Source: Baffinella frigidus
Lineage: Eukaryota; Cryptophyceae; Cryptomonadales; Baffinellaceae
Assembly: GCA_026770585.1 (NCBI GenBank)
Contig: MU646830.1
Span: forward strand, 13,948-28,060
Direction: 5' to 3'
Length of the DNA: 14,113 nucleotides
Below the pieces are notes generated by a model. That model had not been told where the DNA came from, did no database searches, and saw nothing but the letters and a program-made list of their open reading frames with translations. Position 1 is the stretch's first letter; every line of letters begins with the position of its first letter. The translations under genes and the position numbers were made by a program. This document shows, in pieces, positions 1 through 6,436 of the stretch.

Positions 1-91
1 GAGAGAGAGAGAGAGAGAGAGTGAGTGAGAGAGAGAGAGAGTGAGTGAGAGCGAGAGAGAGAGCGAAAGCGAGAGAGAGAGAGAGAGAGAG
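1..91. repeat. GA microsatellite
   Basis: An almost pure GA dinucleotide run with occasional GTGA, GCGA and GAAA interruptions fills the left edge of the window. It continues beyond the window start, so its full length is unknown. No gene is seen in the following 500 bases, which are AT-rich and carry the direct repeat described separately. Confidence 0.95.
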
Positions 92-235
92 AACCGTTGC
101 TCAGTGACGGGGGCGTGAACATATGTGCGAAAATTACTACACAAATTGTTCTTATTCGTAATATTAAAGCATGTGTGTATGAATTTTCGTTGACATCAAA
201 TGAAAGAAAAACAGGTTTCCCCGGATAAGCGTGGC

Positions 236-334
236 ATGTATCCCGATAACGGCCGCTTCCACCTTGGCTCCTTCGGTTCGCACAGGGAGGCAATATACGT
301 TAATATACGTCACTGAGCGTAAATATATACGTTA
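236..334. repeat. Dispersed direct repeat, copy 1
   Basis: About 90 bases beginning ATGTATCCCGATAACGGCC and ending in alternating ACGTTAATATACGT are repeated 284 bases further on with only a C/A change and a two-base TA insertion. The minus strand of the central part is open for about 20 codons (…SLCEPKEPRWKRPLSGY…) in both copies, which may reflect a former exon; I do not recognise it. Confidence 0.85.
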
Positions 335-338
335 ATAT

Positions 339-369
339 ACGTCACTGAGCCACAGTGGCTCAGTGACGT
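339..369. repeat. Perfect 15-bp-arm palindrome
   Basis: ACGTCACTGAGCCAC, one base, then GTGGCTCAGTGACGT. The arms contain the CACTGAG motif that also ends the direct repeat, so this looks like two repeat ends joined head to head. Confidence 0.9.
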
Positions 370-519
370 CACGCCACGCAGGATTCTTCGTGGGGGTATT
401 TCGTGGCTGGCATTTGAGCCATTGGCTGGTATGTGAGCCATTTCCATATTAAAAAAATGACTTTTGAAAAAAAATCCCCCAAAACTACTTTTGAAATACC
501 CCCCCTAACAATCCTGAGT

Positions 520-618
520 ATGTATCCCGATAAAGGCCGCTTCCACCTTGGCTCCTTCGGTTCGCACAGGGAGGCAATATACGTTAATATACGTCACTGA
601 GCGTAAATATACGTTAAT
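520..618. repeat. Dispersed direct repeat, copy 2
   Basis: Second copy of the repeat at 236-334, nearly identical. Its right part overlaps an inverted repeat with 13-bp arms (CGTCACTGAGCGT at 592-604 and its complement at 630-642), immediately left of the inverted-repeat element at 644. Confidence 0.85.
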
Positions 619-643
619 ACACGGAGGCGACGCTCAGTGACGT

Positions 644-850
644 CCCACCAGCAACCCGTAGCAGCTTATAACCGGGTCGGGTACTGTAGTAATTTTCAGC
701 TAACCCGAAGGAATCTCTTCGATATCTCGCGTCAGCGATTCGAGGTCCCTAGGGTTTCCTACTGTAGGGTCATAGGGAAAATATTTTTTTCAATAGAATA
801 CCCGGATCCTTGCGAGCACCCGGTAAAAGCTGCTACGGGTTGCTGGTGGG
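644..850. mobile_element. Inverted-repeat element, family M3 (MITE-like)
   Basis: A 207-bp unit with long terminal inverted repeats: the left end CCCACCAGCAACCCGTAGCA continues through AGCTTATAACCGGGT, and the right end is its complement with one mismatch and a one-base indel. There is no coding capacity. The interior carries CCTACTGTAGGGTCATAGGG, a version of the core found in families M1, M2 and M5. It abuts a TPR-like exon fragment at 851-927. No clear target-site duplication is visible. Confidence 0.85.
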
Positions 851-927
851 TGTGCGAGCTCGGCAACCACCGTGTCCTCGGCAAGCTGCATGGCCCCGTC
901 GTAACGCCCCCGGCGTTGACATATGTG
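851..927 (-). pseudogene. TPR-like exon fragment next to element M3
   Basis: On the minus strand, after a possible acceptor (CCATAG at 932-927), the frame reads …CQRRGRYDGAMQLAEDTVVA…, the helix-turn-helix pattern of a TPR unit of kinesin-light-chain type. It is open until it runs into the terminal repeat of element M3 at 850. The fragment is about 25 codons with no partner exon recognised in the window, so it is either an isolated exon of an unseen gene or a relic cut by the insertion. Confidence 0.35.
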
Positions 928-1285
928 CTATGGACAACACCGGACAACATGAGAGGATAACCCTTCGCCTTAACCACTGAGCTAATCTTTCAGATAGACT
1001 CCGTGACCAAAAGGGACATGGAGACACACCGGTCTCCGGGGAGTATATCTTCTCTCATAACACACCAGTGCCTGGTTCCAAAACAGACCCCCGCTGGCAT
1101 TTGATACTGTTTCCAAGTTGATTTTCTGTAGACTTAAAAATATCCGTGTTGATAGACTCAACGGTCCTTAACAATTATATCACCATATATGGTAGGTTTG
1201 ACGGGACCCACCGTTCGGGTGTGGAATGTACGGCTTGTTCCCTGTATCCTTGTGAGTGGGATAAGAAGCTTCCTGGTTCAACACC

Positions 1286-1462
1286 GGGTTTGGGGTCTAG
1301 GGTCTGGGTTCTAGGGTCGTGGGTTTAGGGTTTGGGGTTTAGGGTTTAGGGTTTAGGGTTTGGGGTTTAGGGTTTAGGGTTTAGGGTTCAGAATTTGGGG
1401 TTTGGGGTTTGGGGTTAGGGTTTAGGGTTTAGGATTTGGGGTTTGGGGTTTAGGGGTTAGAG
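1286..1462. repeat. Interstitial telomere-like tract (TTTAGGG/TTTGGGG)
   Basis: Tandem heptamers alternate between TTTAGGG and TTTGGGG with scattered variants (TCTAGGG, TTCAGAA). The G-rich strand is plus. Nothing marks a chromosome end, since unique sequence continues on both sides. The preceding 250 bases (1030-1285) show no gene. Confidence 0.95.
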
Positions 1463-1533
1463 TGCAGTGTTTTTTAGAATGGGGGGAGAAGCAAACCCTC
1501 AACGCAACGCTAACCCTTAACCATCAACCCCAA

Positions 1534-1569
1534 AGACCACAGCCCACAGTGGGCCACAGGCCGTGGTCT
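1534..1569. repeat. Nested hairpin
   Basis: AGACCAC at 1534-1540 pairs with GTGGTCT at 1563-1569. Inside are smaller palindromes (CCCAcagTGGG, GGCCacaGGCC). It is a short foldback without coding content, between the telomere-like tract and the M4 element. Confidence 0.7.
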
Positions 1570-1603
1570 GTCGCGAGGCTGCCTGCGCCTAGGGTTTACC
1601 ACT

Positions 1604-1735
1604 AGCCCTTGGAGGTGGCTCAAATAGTGCTCTGGAACATTTTCGATTTACCTTAACATCGGGGTCGGATCCGACCCCGGTGCAAGGTAAGTCCGAAGAC
1701 CTCACAGGGCACTATTTGAGCCTCTTGGGAGGGCT
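1604..1735. mobile_element. Inverted-repeat element, family M4 (MITE-like)
   Basis: Perfect 14-bp arms GGCTCAAATAGTGC (1617-1630) and complement (1709-1722) extend outward imperfectly to AGCCCT/AGGGCT at 1604 and 1735. The centre is the 20-bp perfect palindrome CGGGGTCGGATCCGACCCCG at 1659-1680, so almost the whole unit folds into one hairpin. It has no coding capacity. Only one copy is in the window. Confidence 0.8.
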
Positions 1736-1913
1736 GGCGGAAGGGTTTAGGCTTCAGGGTTCAGGGGTCAGGGTTTACGCCTCAGCCACACGAGGTGTAA
1801 GTACGCAACGATTCACTGATGCTGCAATCCTCATCCCTGTGTAAAAGCACCCACGAAGCTGTGCGGAGAGGCGGGTGTCTCAAGAGAGGTGCGGGCCTCA
1901 CCTGCGGCACCCC

Positions 1914-2090
1914 ATCACCGGCCAGCATCAGCAGTGCAGAGCAGCTTGCACGCTGCGCCTCGTCTATCTTGAGCTGCGTCCGAAGCGCCTCATCTATCTG
2001 GCGCTGTGATCTTCGGTCGCTGCGCACTTCCCCGGGGCACGGGTCCTCCTGTTCCGGGGAAGGCTGCCTTTCACTGAAACCCCCTGACAT
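1914..2090 (-). CDS. Possible exon of an unknown protein
   Basis: The minus strand is open from ATG at 2090 and reads into an acidic, helix-forming stretch with a 10-residue internal repeat (IDEALRTQLK / IDEAQRASCS), then …LLMLAGDGVPQ followed by CAG|GTGAGG, a good splice donor at about 1911. Possible acceptors (CACAG) follow near 1866 and 1841. Local GC is raised, as in the other exons here. I do not recognise a family. The plus strand is also open over the same bases, so the call rests on the donor, the internal repeat and composition. Confidence 0.3.
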
Positions 2091-2345
2091 CGCCGTTTCA
2101 CTGAGACCCAGCCTGGGCCCTGGACCTTGAGGGGGGCAAATAACCCTCGATCACAAAAGTTGACAGATTCAATCCATTCGTACCACTACAATACTTTTTC
2201 GACTTTTTTGTACCAGAAATCATTCATCACGACCGGTCGGATCGAGGAGTGATCTTAAGTTGCCAAATATCCGTTCGGTGCGGCTTTTGCCTGTCCCGTC
2301 GCCGCATTTTTTTACCCTAGGGTCCTTTCTAAAGGTCCTTTCTAA

Positions 2346-2421
2346 AGGTTCTTCGAGCTCCCAACATAGGCGGACACCGGAACTTATCCTGCAGAAAGGC
2401 CATGCTTCCTTTCGGATCACA
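2346..2421 (-). repeat. Inverted long-range repeat, copy near MYND gene
   Basis: 76 bases whose complement recurs at 5346-5421 with only a few changes clustered in one short stretch. Read on the minus strand both copies are open and encode VIRKEAW(P/L)FCR, then SSGVRLCWELEEP. It lies within the 5' flank of the MYND gene, so it may serve as promoter or 5' UTR or be a transposed coding fragment. The adjoining bases carry a short tandem (GGTCCTTTCTAAA twice). Confidence 0.8.
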
Positions 2422-2556
2422 TCAGGCCCCCCAGTGCAGAAGGATCGCGGCAGAACCGGCTCATCCTCATCGGGCGAGTTTTTTAGGGAGACGAAACGGC
2501 GGTAGGGAGGAGGGGGGCTGGAGGAGTCAGCGAGGAGCAGCGCACCAGAACCTTCG

Positions 2557-3774
2557 ATGGCGGGAAGCGCGGGCATCTGCGCGCACTGCGGGAAACAGGG
2601 CGTGGGGTTCCAGCGCTGCTCGGTCTGCAAGGAAGCCTCCTACTGCGGAGCTGCATGCCAGAAGGCGAACTGGAAGCGGCATAAGAAGACGTGCGCGCCG
2701 CCGCTATCTTTCAATGCCGTCTGGGCGAAAGTGAGAGCGGCACACACGGCTTCGGATTGGGAGGGGGTGCTCAAGTGGGAGGGGCGCATGGAAGAGCTGA
2801 TGGTGACTCAGGATGATGACACCTGCCAACGCGTCCTCCGGAACTTCGAGTACGCGCACCAGTACTTAAAGACCTCCACGGGCAGCTCGGAGCATGAGAT
2901 CGCGACAGTGAGACTGATGGGACGGCGCGTCGAACTCCTGGGAAAGCTGCAGTGTTTCCGGGACCAGGGCGAACTGATTTGCCAACTCGCCGATGGCCTC
3001 ATCCTTTCCGGCAAGTACGAGGAAGCGGAGCGGTACCTCCAGCAGGCCCGCGCTCTCGGCGCAACCCATGGCTTCTTCTCCGTAGAAAGCAAGGCGTGCC
3101 GGGGGCTCGGGAGGTTGGCGATCAAGGAGCGGCGGGGCGAGGAGGGACTGGACCTGCTGCGCAACTCGGTGGCAGCCGCGCGGCTGACTGAGAACGAGGA
3201 CAGCTGCGCCGACGTACTGCAGGCTCTGAACGCGTTGATCATCGCCCTCTTCAAGACGAACGCAATCGATGAGGTGGAGCCGCTTGTAGAGCGCCATCGA
3301 GAACTGGCCACGGCAGGGCCGCGAAGGGTGAAAAGGGGTGCTGTGCTGTGCTCCGGGGAGATCCTCTACTTCAGGGCGCGACTTCACGAGGTTGGGCACC
3401 CCGGCACACTGCTCTGCCCCTGCATTCCACCAAATCCGATAGCTTCTGTCGCATGGTCCACCACAACCGAGTGAAAAACATGCAATCCTTGAACCTTCCG
3501 CTTTCCCCAGGCACGCGGGAGGCCTGAAGAGGCCGCGACGGAGGTGCGCGCTCTTCTCGACCTGATGCGCGAGATGTGCGAGAACGAGACAGTAGTGCAA
3601 GGCATGCCGCAGCTGAAGCTGTGCCGATCCCTGCTGCTCGAATCCAGCCTTAACTTCAAGATTCTCGACCCGGAGCTTGGGGACAAGGAGCTCATCGAGT
3701 CCGTGGCAGCCCAACAGGTCAAAGTGCTAGGGTTGATGCAAGGGTTGATGCAAGGGTTGATGCAACAGCCGTAG
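2557..3774 (+). CDS. MYND zinc-finger protein with TPR-like body, two exons
   Basis: The coding sequence joins 2557-3390 and 3511-3774, giving 365 residues. Residues 8-46 form a complete MYND zinc finger: C8, C11, C21, C24, C30, C34, H42 and C46 in the standard C-x2-C…C-x2-C…C-x3-C-x7-H-x3-C spacing. MYND fingers bind proline-rich partner peptides. The rest, about residues 60-345, is alpha-helical; 125-245 has TPR-like pairs (…ADGLILSGKYEEAERYLQQA…). A 120-bp intron (GAG|GTTGGG…CCCCAG|GCA, phase 0) must be removed, because reading through stops at 3474. The C-terminus holds a 12-bp tandem repeat giving GLMQ three times before the stop. The start is the first ATG before the finger, with a weak -3 base but G at +4. 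The partner, and whether it is nuclear or cytosolic, cannot be read from sequence; such MYND-TPR proteins are often multicopy in algae. Confidence 0.85.
3391..3510 (+). other. Intron of the MYND gene
   Basis: GT at 3391-3392 and a pyrimidine-rich CTTTCCCCAG ending at 3510. Splicing is phase 0 and restores a continuous helix (…ARLHE joined to ARGRPEEAATEV…), whereas the unspliced frame runs 28 codons into low-complexity residues and stops. Confidence 0.8.
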
Positions 3775-3799
3775 AGGGTTCGCTCGACATTAAGGACAC

Positions 3800-3862
3800 G
3801 CGCCGCCGTAGGGTCCTACAGTAGGGCTAGTCCTTGGAGCATAGGCCCACCCTAGGGGCGGT
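3800..3862. mobile_element. Decayed core of an M1 element
   Basis: CGCCGCCGTAGGGTCCTACA…CACCCTAGGGGCGG resembles the interior hairpin of M1 elements without the terminal repeats. It lies 26 bases after the MYND stop codon, in the likely 3' UTR or flank. Confidence 0.4.
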
Positions 3863-3896
3863 GCGTGCCCCTAATTTTGAGTAACCCCCGTACATG

Positions 3897-4017
3897 TACA
3901 GGGGTACCTCGCTCATAAGAAACCACCTCCTCCTAGGACCCTACAGTAGGACTATGCCTAGTTCCCTATGACGGTCCTAGGGGGGGGTATGTTTGTTATG
4001 AGCGAGGTACCCCCGTA
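3897..4017. mobile_element. M1 hairpin element, copy 1
   Basis: 121 bp. Left end TACAGGGGTACCTCGCTCAT followed by AAGAAACC; right end its complement with few changes. TA at both outer ends fits a TA target duplication, as in Tc1/mariner-derived MITEs. The centre carries CCTAGGACCCTACAGTAGG and its near complement, so the whole unit folds on itself. It has no coding capacity. Confidence 0.9.
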
Positions 4018-4233
4018 GTGGCCTAGCTGCAGATGGGTCCTGGGGACACTAAGTTGGCGAGTGAGGAAAAGAGGGGGGCGGGGGTGAGGTTTGGAGTCGC
4101 GTGTATTGTAGGCATGCACGCTGGCTGGCATTGATCCCAGGGAGGGGGTTCTGGGTGTTGTGTGTGGGGGGAGAGGCCTTGAATAATACCAACACGGCCG
4201 CCACCCCAACAGAGGCTACAGGGATATCCGGGC

Positions 4234-4338
4234 TATCCCTTGAGTGGCGAGGCGGTCGAAATTGACCGCCAAGAGGTCCTAGGCAGGTCCTAGGGCCCTG
4301 CGGTGGGGTGTATGAGCCTACTCGCCACTTAAGGGATA
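4234..4338. mobile_element. M2 hairpin element, copy 1
   Basis: 105 bp, bounded by TATCCCTTGAGTGGCGAG and CTCGCCACTTAAGGGATA. Inside is a second stem GCGGTC/GACCGC, followed by GGTCCTAGGCAGGTCCTAGG. It is exactly as long as the two other full copies. TA at each end may be target duplication or part of the terminus. Confidence 0.9.
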
Positions 4339-4444
4339 AGAACACCCTTGATTGAGCGTCAGTCGGTGTCTCTTTTCTTAAATTAGTACGTGCGGTTTGA
4401 CTAAACACGATATTTGGTCAACCCTTTGGTACAACATTAAGAAC

Positions 4445-4512
4445 ACGCTTGCCCCAAATCCAGTGCGGGTCCTCAAGCTCGGCGTTCGTGTAGCCATAAT
4501 ATCCCTCCATGC
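4445..4512 (-). CDS. Isolated exon-like island, unknown protein
   Basis: On the minus strand, acceptor CTGCTCAG ends at 4513 and the frame then reads MEGYYGYTNAELEDPHW and IWGKR before a possible donor (AAGC|GTGT or CGT|GTTC). The residue content (Tyr, Trp, acidic) and lack of repeats look coding. A 20-base piece of its 3' flank (GCGTGT.CTTAATGT) recurs on the minus strand at about 3790-3806. No family is recognised and no partner exon is found. Confidence 0.3.
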
Positions 4513-4573
4513 CTGAGCAGGGTCTGGATAGAGGTCATGCGTGGTGGGAGTTCTGCTCCCGCTGTGTTTTTCC

Positions 4574-4622
4574 TACAGGTGTACCTCGCGCATAAGAAGG
4601 CGCACCACCCTAGGACCCTACA
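4574..4622. mobile_element. M1 element, left half only
   Basis: TACAGGTGTACCTCGCGCAT, then AAGAAGGCGCACCACCCTAGGACCC, as in the left half of M1. The right half is missing; an intact copy begins 30 bases later. Confidence 0.75.
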
Positions 4623-4651
4623 CTCCTGTACGGGAGGCCAACCTACGGCCC

Positions 4652-4773
4652 TACAGGGGTACCTCGCTCATAAGAAACAGGCCCCCCCCCTAGGACCACC
4701 GTAAGACCCTAGGCATAGCCCTACTGTAGGGTCCTAGGGGGGGGCGGTCTCTTATGAGCGAGGTACCCCTGTA
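4652..4773. mobile_element. M1 hairpin element, copy 3
   Basis: 122 bp, with both terminal repeats intact, TA at both ends, and the core CCTACTGTAGGGTCCTAGG on the right arm. One of the least damaged copies. Confidence 0.92.
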
Positions 4774-4844
4774 CGGTGTCGTGCCTCCTGGTGAGAGAGG
4801 TGACCCTGTAACTCAGTTTATGATCGGTACGTGAGGCCGTCGCC

Positions 4845-4958
4845 TACAGGAGTACCTCGCTCATAATAAACCGCCCCCCCCTAGGACCCTACAGTAGGCC
4901 CATGCGTAGGGCCCTACGGTGGTCCTAGGGGGGGGGAATGGTGGTCCTAGCGGGGGGA
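4845..4958. mobile_element. M1 element, right end lost, tandemly duplicated with its flank
   Basis: Left terminal repeat and core are present but the right terminal repeat is replaced by GGGGGGAATGGTGGTCCTAG. The flank CGTGAGGCCGTCGCC at 4830-4844 is repeated at 4961-4975 before the next copy, so a 131-bp unit (flank plus element) has been duplicated. Confidence 0.8.
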
Positions 4959-4975
4959 CACGTGAGGCCGTCGCC

Positions 4976-5089
4976 TACAGTAGTACCTCGCTCACAAGAA
5001 GGCGCCCCCCCCACTATGACCATCCCAGGGCCGTAGGCTTATGCCTACTGTAGGTTTCTAGGGGGCGGCGCTTTCTTGTGGGGAGGTAC
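4976..5089. mobile_element. M1 element, copy 5
   Basis: Starts TACAGTAGTACCTCGCTCAC. Its right arm CTTTCTTGTGGGGAGGTAC is fused directly to the left end of the next copy, so the two elements share a GTAC junction. Confidence 0.8.
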
Positions 5090-5239
5090 AGGAGTACCTC
5101 GCTCATAAGAAGGCGTCCCCCCCCTAGGACCACCATAGGGCCCTAGGCGTATGTATGCCTACGTATATGCCTACGTATGCCTACGTGTACTGTAGGTTGC
5201 TAGGGGGCGGCGCTTTCTTATGAGCGAGGTACCCCTGTG
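5087..5239. mobile_element. M1 element, copy 6, with expanded loop
   Basis: 153 bp. Terminal repeats are near complete (right end CCCCTGTG rather than CCCCTGTA). The extra length is a loop expansion at about 5149-5190 made of TATGCCTACG repeats, a young tandem expansion at the hairpin tip. Confidence 0.85.
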
Positions 5240-5244
5240 CTAGA

Positions 5245-5290
5245 GGCCGCCACCTACATAGCATCAATGAAAGATGATCCTGCGGTTTGA
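5245..5290 (+). pseudogene. Exon-like fragment present in three copies
   Basis: Immediately right of element copy 6, CTAG precedes GAGGCCGCCACCTAC and an open frame reading EAATYIASMKDDPAV before TGA at 5288-5290. Two shorter copies of its start (GAGGCCGTCGCCTA at 4833 and 4964) are each cut by an M1 element inserted at that TA. No family is recognised; it may be a relic of a plus-strand exon. Confidence 0.25.
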
Positions 5291-5345
5291 AGGAGGATTG
5301 TTCTGTTTGTGAGGTGGGTGCGTTCACGCCTCACGCGAAACTGAA

Positions 5346-5421
5346 TGTGATCCGAAAGGAAGCATGGCTTTTCTGCAGAACCAGTTCCGGTGTCCGCCTA
5401 TGTTGGGAGCTCGAAGAACCT
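5346..5421 (+). repeat. Inverted long-range repeat, distal copy
   Basis: Complement of 2346-2421. The plus strand is open across it (…NVIRKEAWLFCR, then TSSGVRLCWELEEP) and continues as a short tandem GGACCTAAA. The shared segment is nearly identical between copies 3 kb apart, which implies recent transposition or gene conversion. Confidence 0.8.
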
Positions 5422-5656
5422 AAAGGACCTAAAGGAATGTTGCCTTGTGAAATCCCCGCTTGTGATCTGGCGTGGGCATTAGGTAAAGAGAAAAAGTCTG
5501 TTTATTACTGATCGAAACCAACATGGCCACCACGCCGCTCTCGAGCTAGCTCGGAATTTTTTAAAAGGCCAGGACCTGAGTTCAGGTACAAATCTTGAAA
5601 CCCCTTCAAGTTGTTCCCACCCTGCTCGAGAGGGGTACCCCCTTCCATGAAGAAGC

Positions 5657-5761
5657 TATCCCCCAAGTGGCCAGTAGGCTCATACTCCCTACCGTAGGGC
5701 GCCAGGACCAGCCTAGGACCTTTTGGAGGTCAACTTTGACCTCCTGGCCACTTAAGGGATA
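5657..5761. mobile_element. M2 hairpin element, copy 2 (reversed)
   Basis: 105 bp, opposite orientation to copy 1. Ends are TATCCCCCAAGTGGCC and GGCCACTTAAGGGATA. The second stem here is GGAGGTCAA/TTGACCTCC, different in sequence from copy 1 but still self-complementary. Confidence 0.9.
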
Positions 5762-5777
5762 AGGTGGCGTACGGCGT

Positions 5778-6349
5778 TCCGAAGCGGGCCTATCCCAGGC
5801 CTTTCATGAGGCGGGCCCGTCCCTCGCGCTCAGAAGGTGCAGTAGGCAGCGATGAGGTGACGGAGCGTGTCCCGAGGCGGGCCTACGTGTTCTGAGGCGG
5901 GCCTATCCATCCCGAAGCGGGCCCGTCCCAAGAGCTCAGAAGGTGCAGTAGGTAGCGATGAGGTGGCTAAAAGGGGGGTCTACAGGGGTACCTCGCGCGT
6001 AAGAAATCGCCCCCCCCCTAGGACCACCGCAGGGCCCTAGGCATAGGCCTACTGTAGGGTCCTAGGGGGGGGCGGTTTCTTGTGAGCAAGGTACCCCTGT
6101 ACTTGTCCCGCAGCGGGCTATCCCAGGCCTTTCATGAGGCGGGCCTATCCATCGCGCTCAGAAGGTGCAGTAGGTAGCGATGAGGTGGCGGAGCGTGTCC
6201 CGAGGCGGGCCTACGTGTTCTGAGGCGGGCCTATCCATCCCGAAGCGGGCCCGTCCCAAGAGCTCAGAAGGCGCAGTAGGTAGCGATGGGGTGACGGGCC
6301 GTGTCCCGAGGCGGGCCTATTCATACCGACGCGGACCTACCTCAAGCGC
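5778..6349 (-). repeat. Tandem array of last-exon ends of the TFIIIC-like gene
   Basis: A higher-order unit of 328 bp (5778-6105, then from 6106) contains copies of the 3' end of the terminal exon at 5829, 5935, 6157 and 6263. On the minus strand three read HLIA(T/A)YCTF then TGA and the one at 6263 reads HPIATYCAF then TGA, like the intact exon at 6350. Between them lie GC-rich stretches (GAGGCGGGCCTATCCAT) that correspond to the sequence after the stop. The array therefore lies in the 3' UTR or downstream flank and supplies several alternative stop regions. An M1 element (5981-6101) has inserted into the first unit. Confidence 0.85.
5981..6101. mobile_element. M1 hairpin element, copy 7
   Basis: 121 bp with TA at both ends, terminal repeats TACAGGGGTACCTCGCGCGT and its near complement, and intact core. 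It lies inside the first 328-bp unit of the last-exon array. Confidence 0.92.
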
Positions 6350-6436
6350 TCAGAAGGTGCAGTAGGTAGCGATGAGGTGGCGTGCTGTGTCGGACGCGCC
6401 CGTGCTCATGGCGATCAGCGAGAGGTTGTATGCCGC
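6350..6436 (-). CDS. TFIIIC-like gene, terminal exon
   Basis: 87 nt after the pyrimidine-rich acceptor CCTTTTTTCAG: AAYNLSLIAMSTGA, SDTARHLIATYCTF, TGA. The polypyrimidine tract is the best in the gene. Two damaged 5' copies lie upstream on the minus strand (6578-6636 and 6822-6840), and several 3' copies lie downstream. Confidence 0.9.
   Translation of the reverse strand, partial: AAYNLSLIAMSTGASDTARHLIATYCTF

Noticed and set aside
637-960. Plus-strand frame of 107 codons
   Set aside because: Most of it is the inverted-repeat element at 644-850, and its two ends are complements of each other.
950-1000. tRNA-like A-box on the minus strand (TTAGCTCAGTGGTTAAGGC)
   Set aside because: No B-box, anticodon stem or acceptor stem can be drawn at the right spacing, so a tRNA or tRNA-derived SINE is not supported.
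1286-1462. Chromosome end
   Set aside because: The telomere-like tracts are interstitial and mixed in type, with genes and elements on both sides.
2808-3714. Long minus-strand open frames opposite the MYND gene
   Set aside because: The plus strand has an intact zinc finger, a TPR-like body and a phase-preserving intron; the antisense frames have no recognisable domain and arise from high GC.
4049-4408. Minus-strand frame of 119 codons
   Set aside because: It spans the whole M2 element at 4234-4338 and a G-rich stretch, with proline/threonine-rich low-complexity content and no domain.
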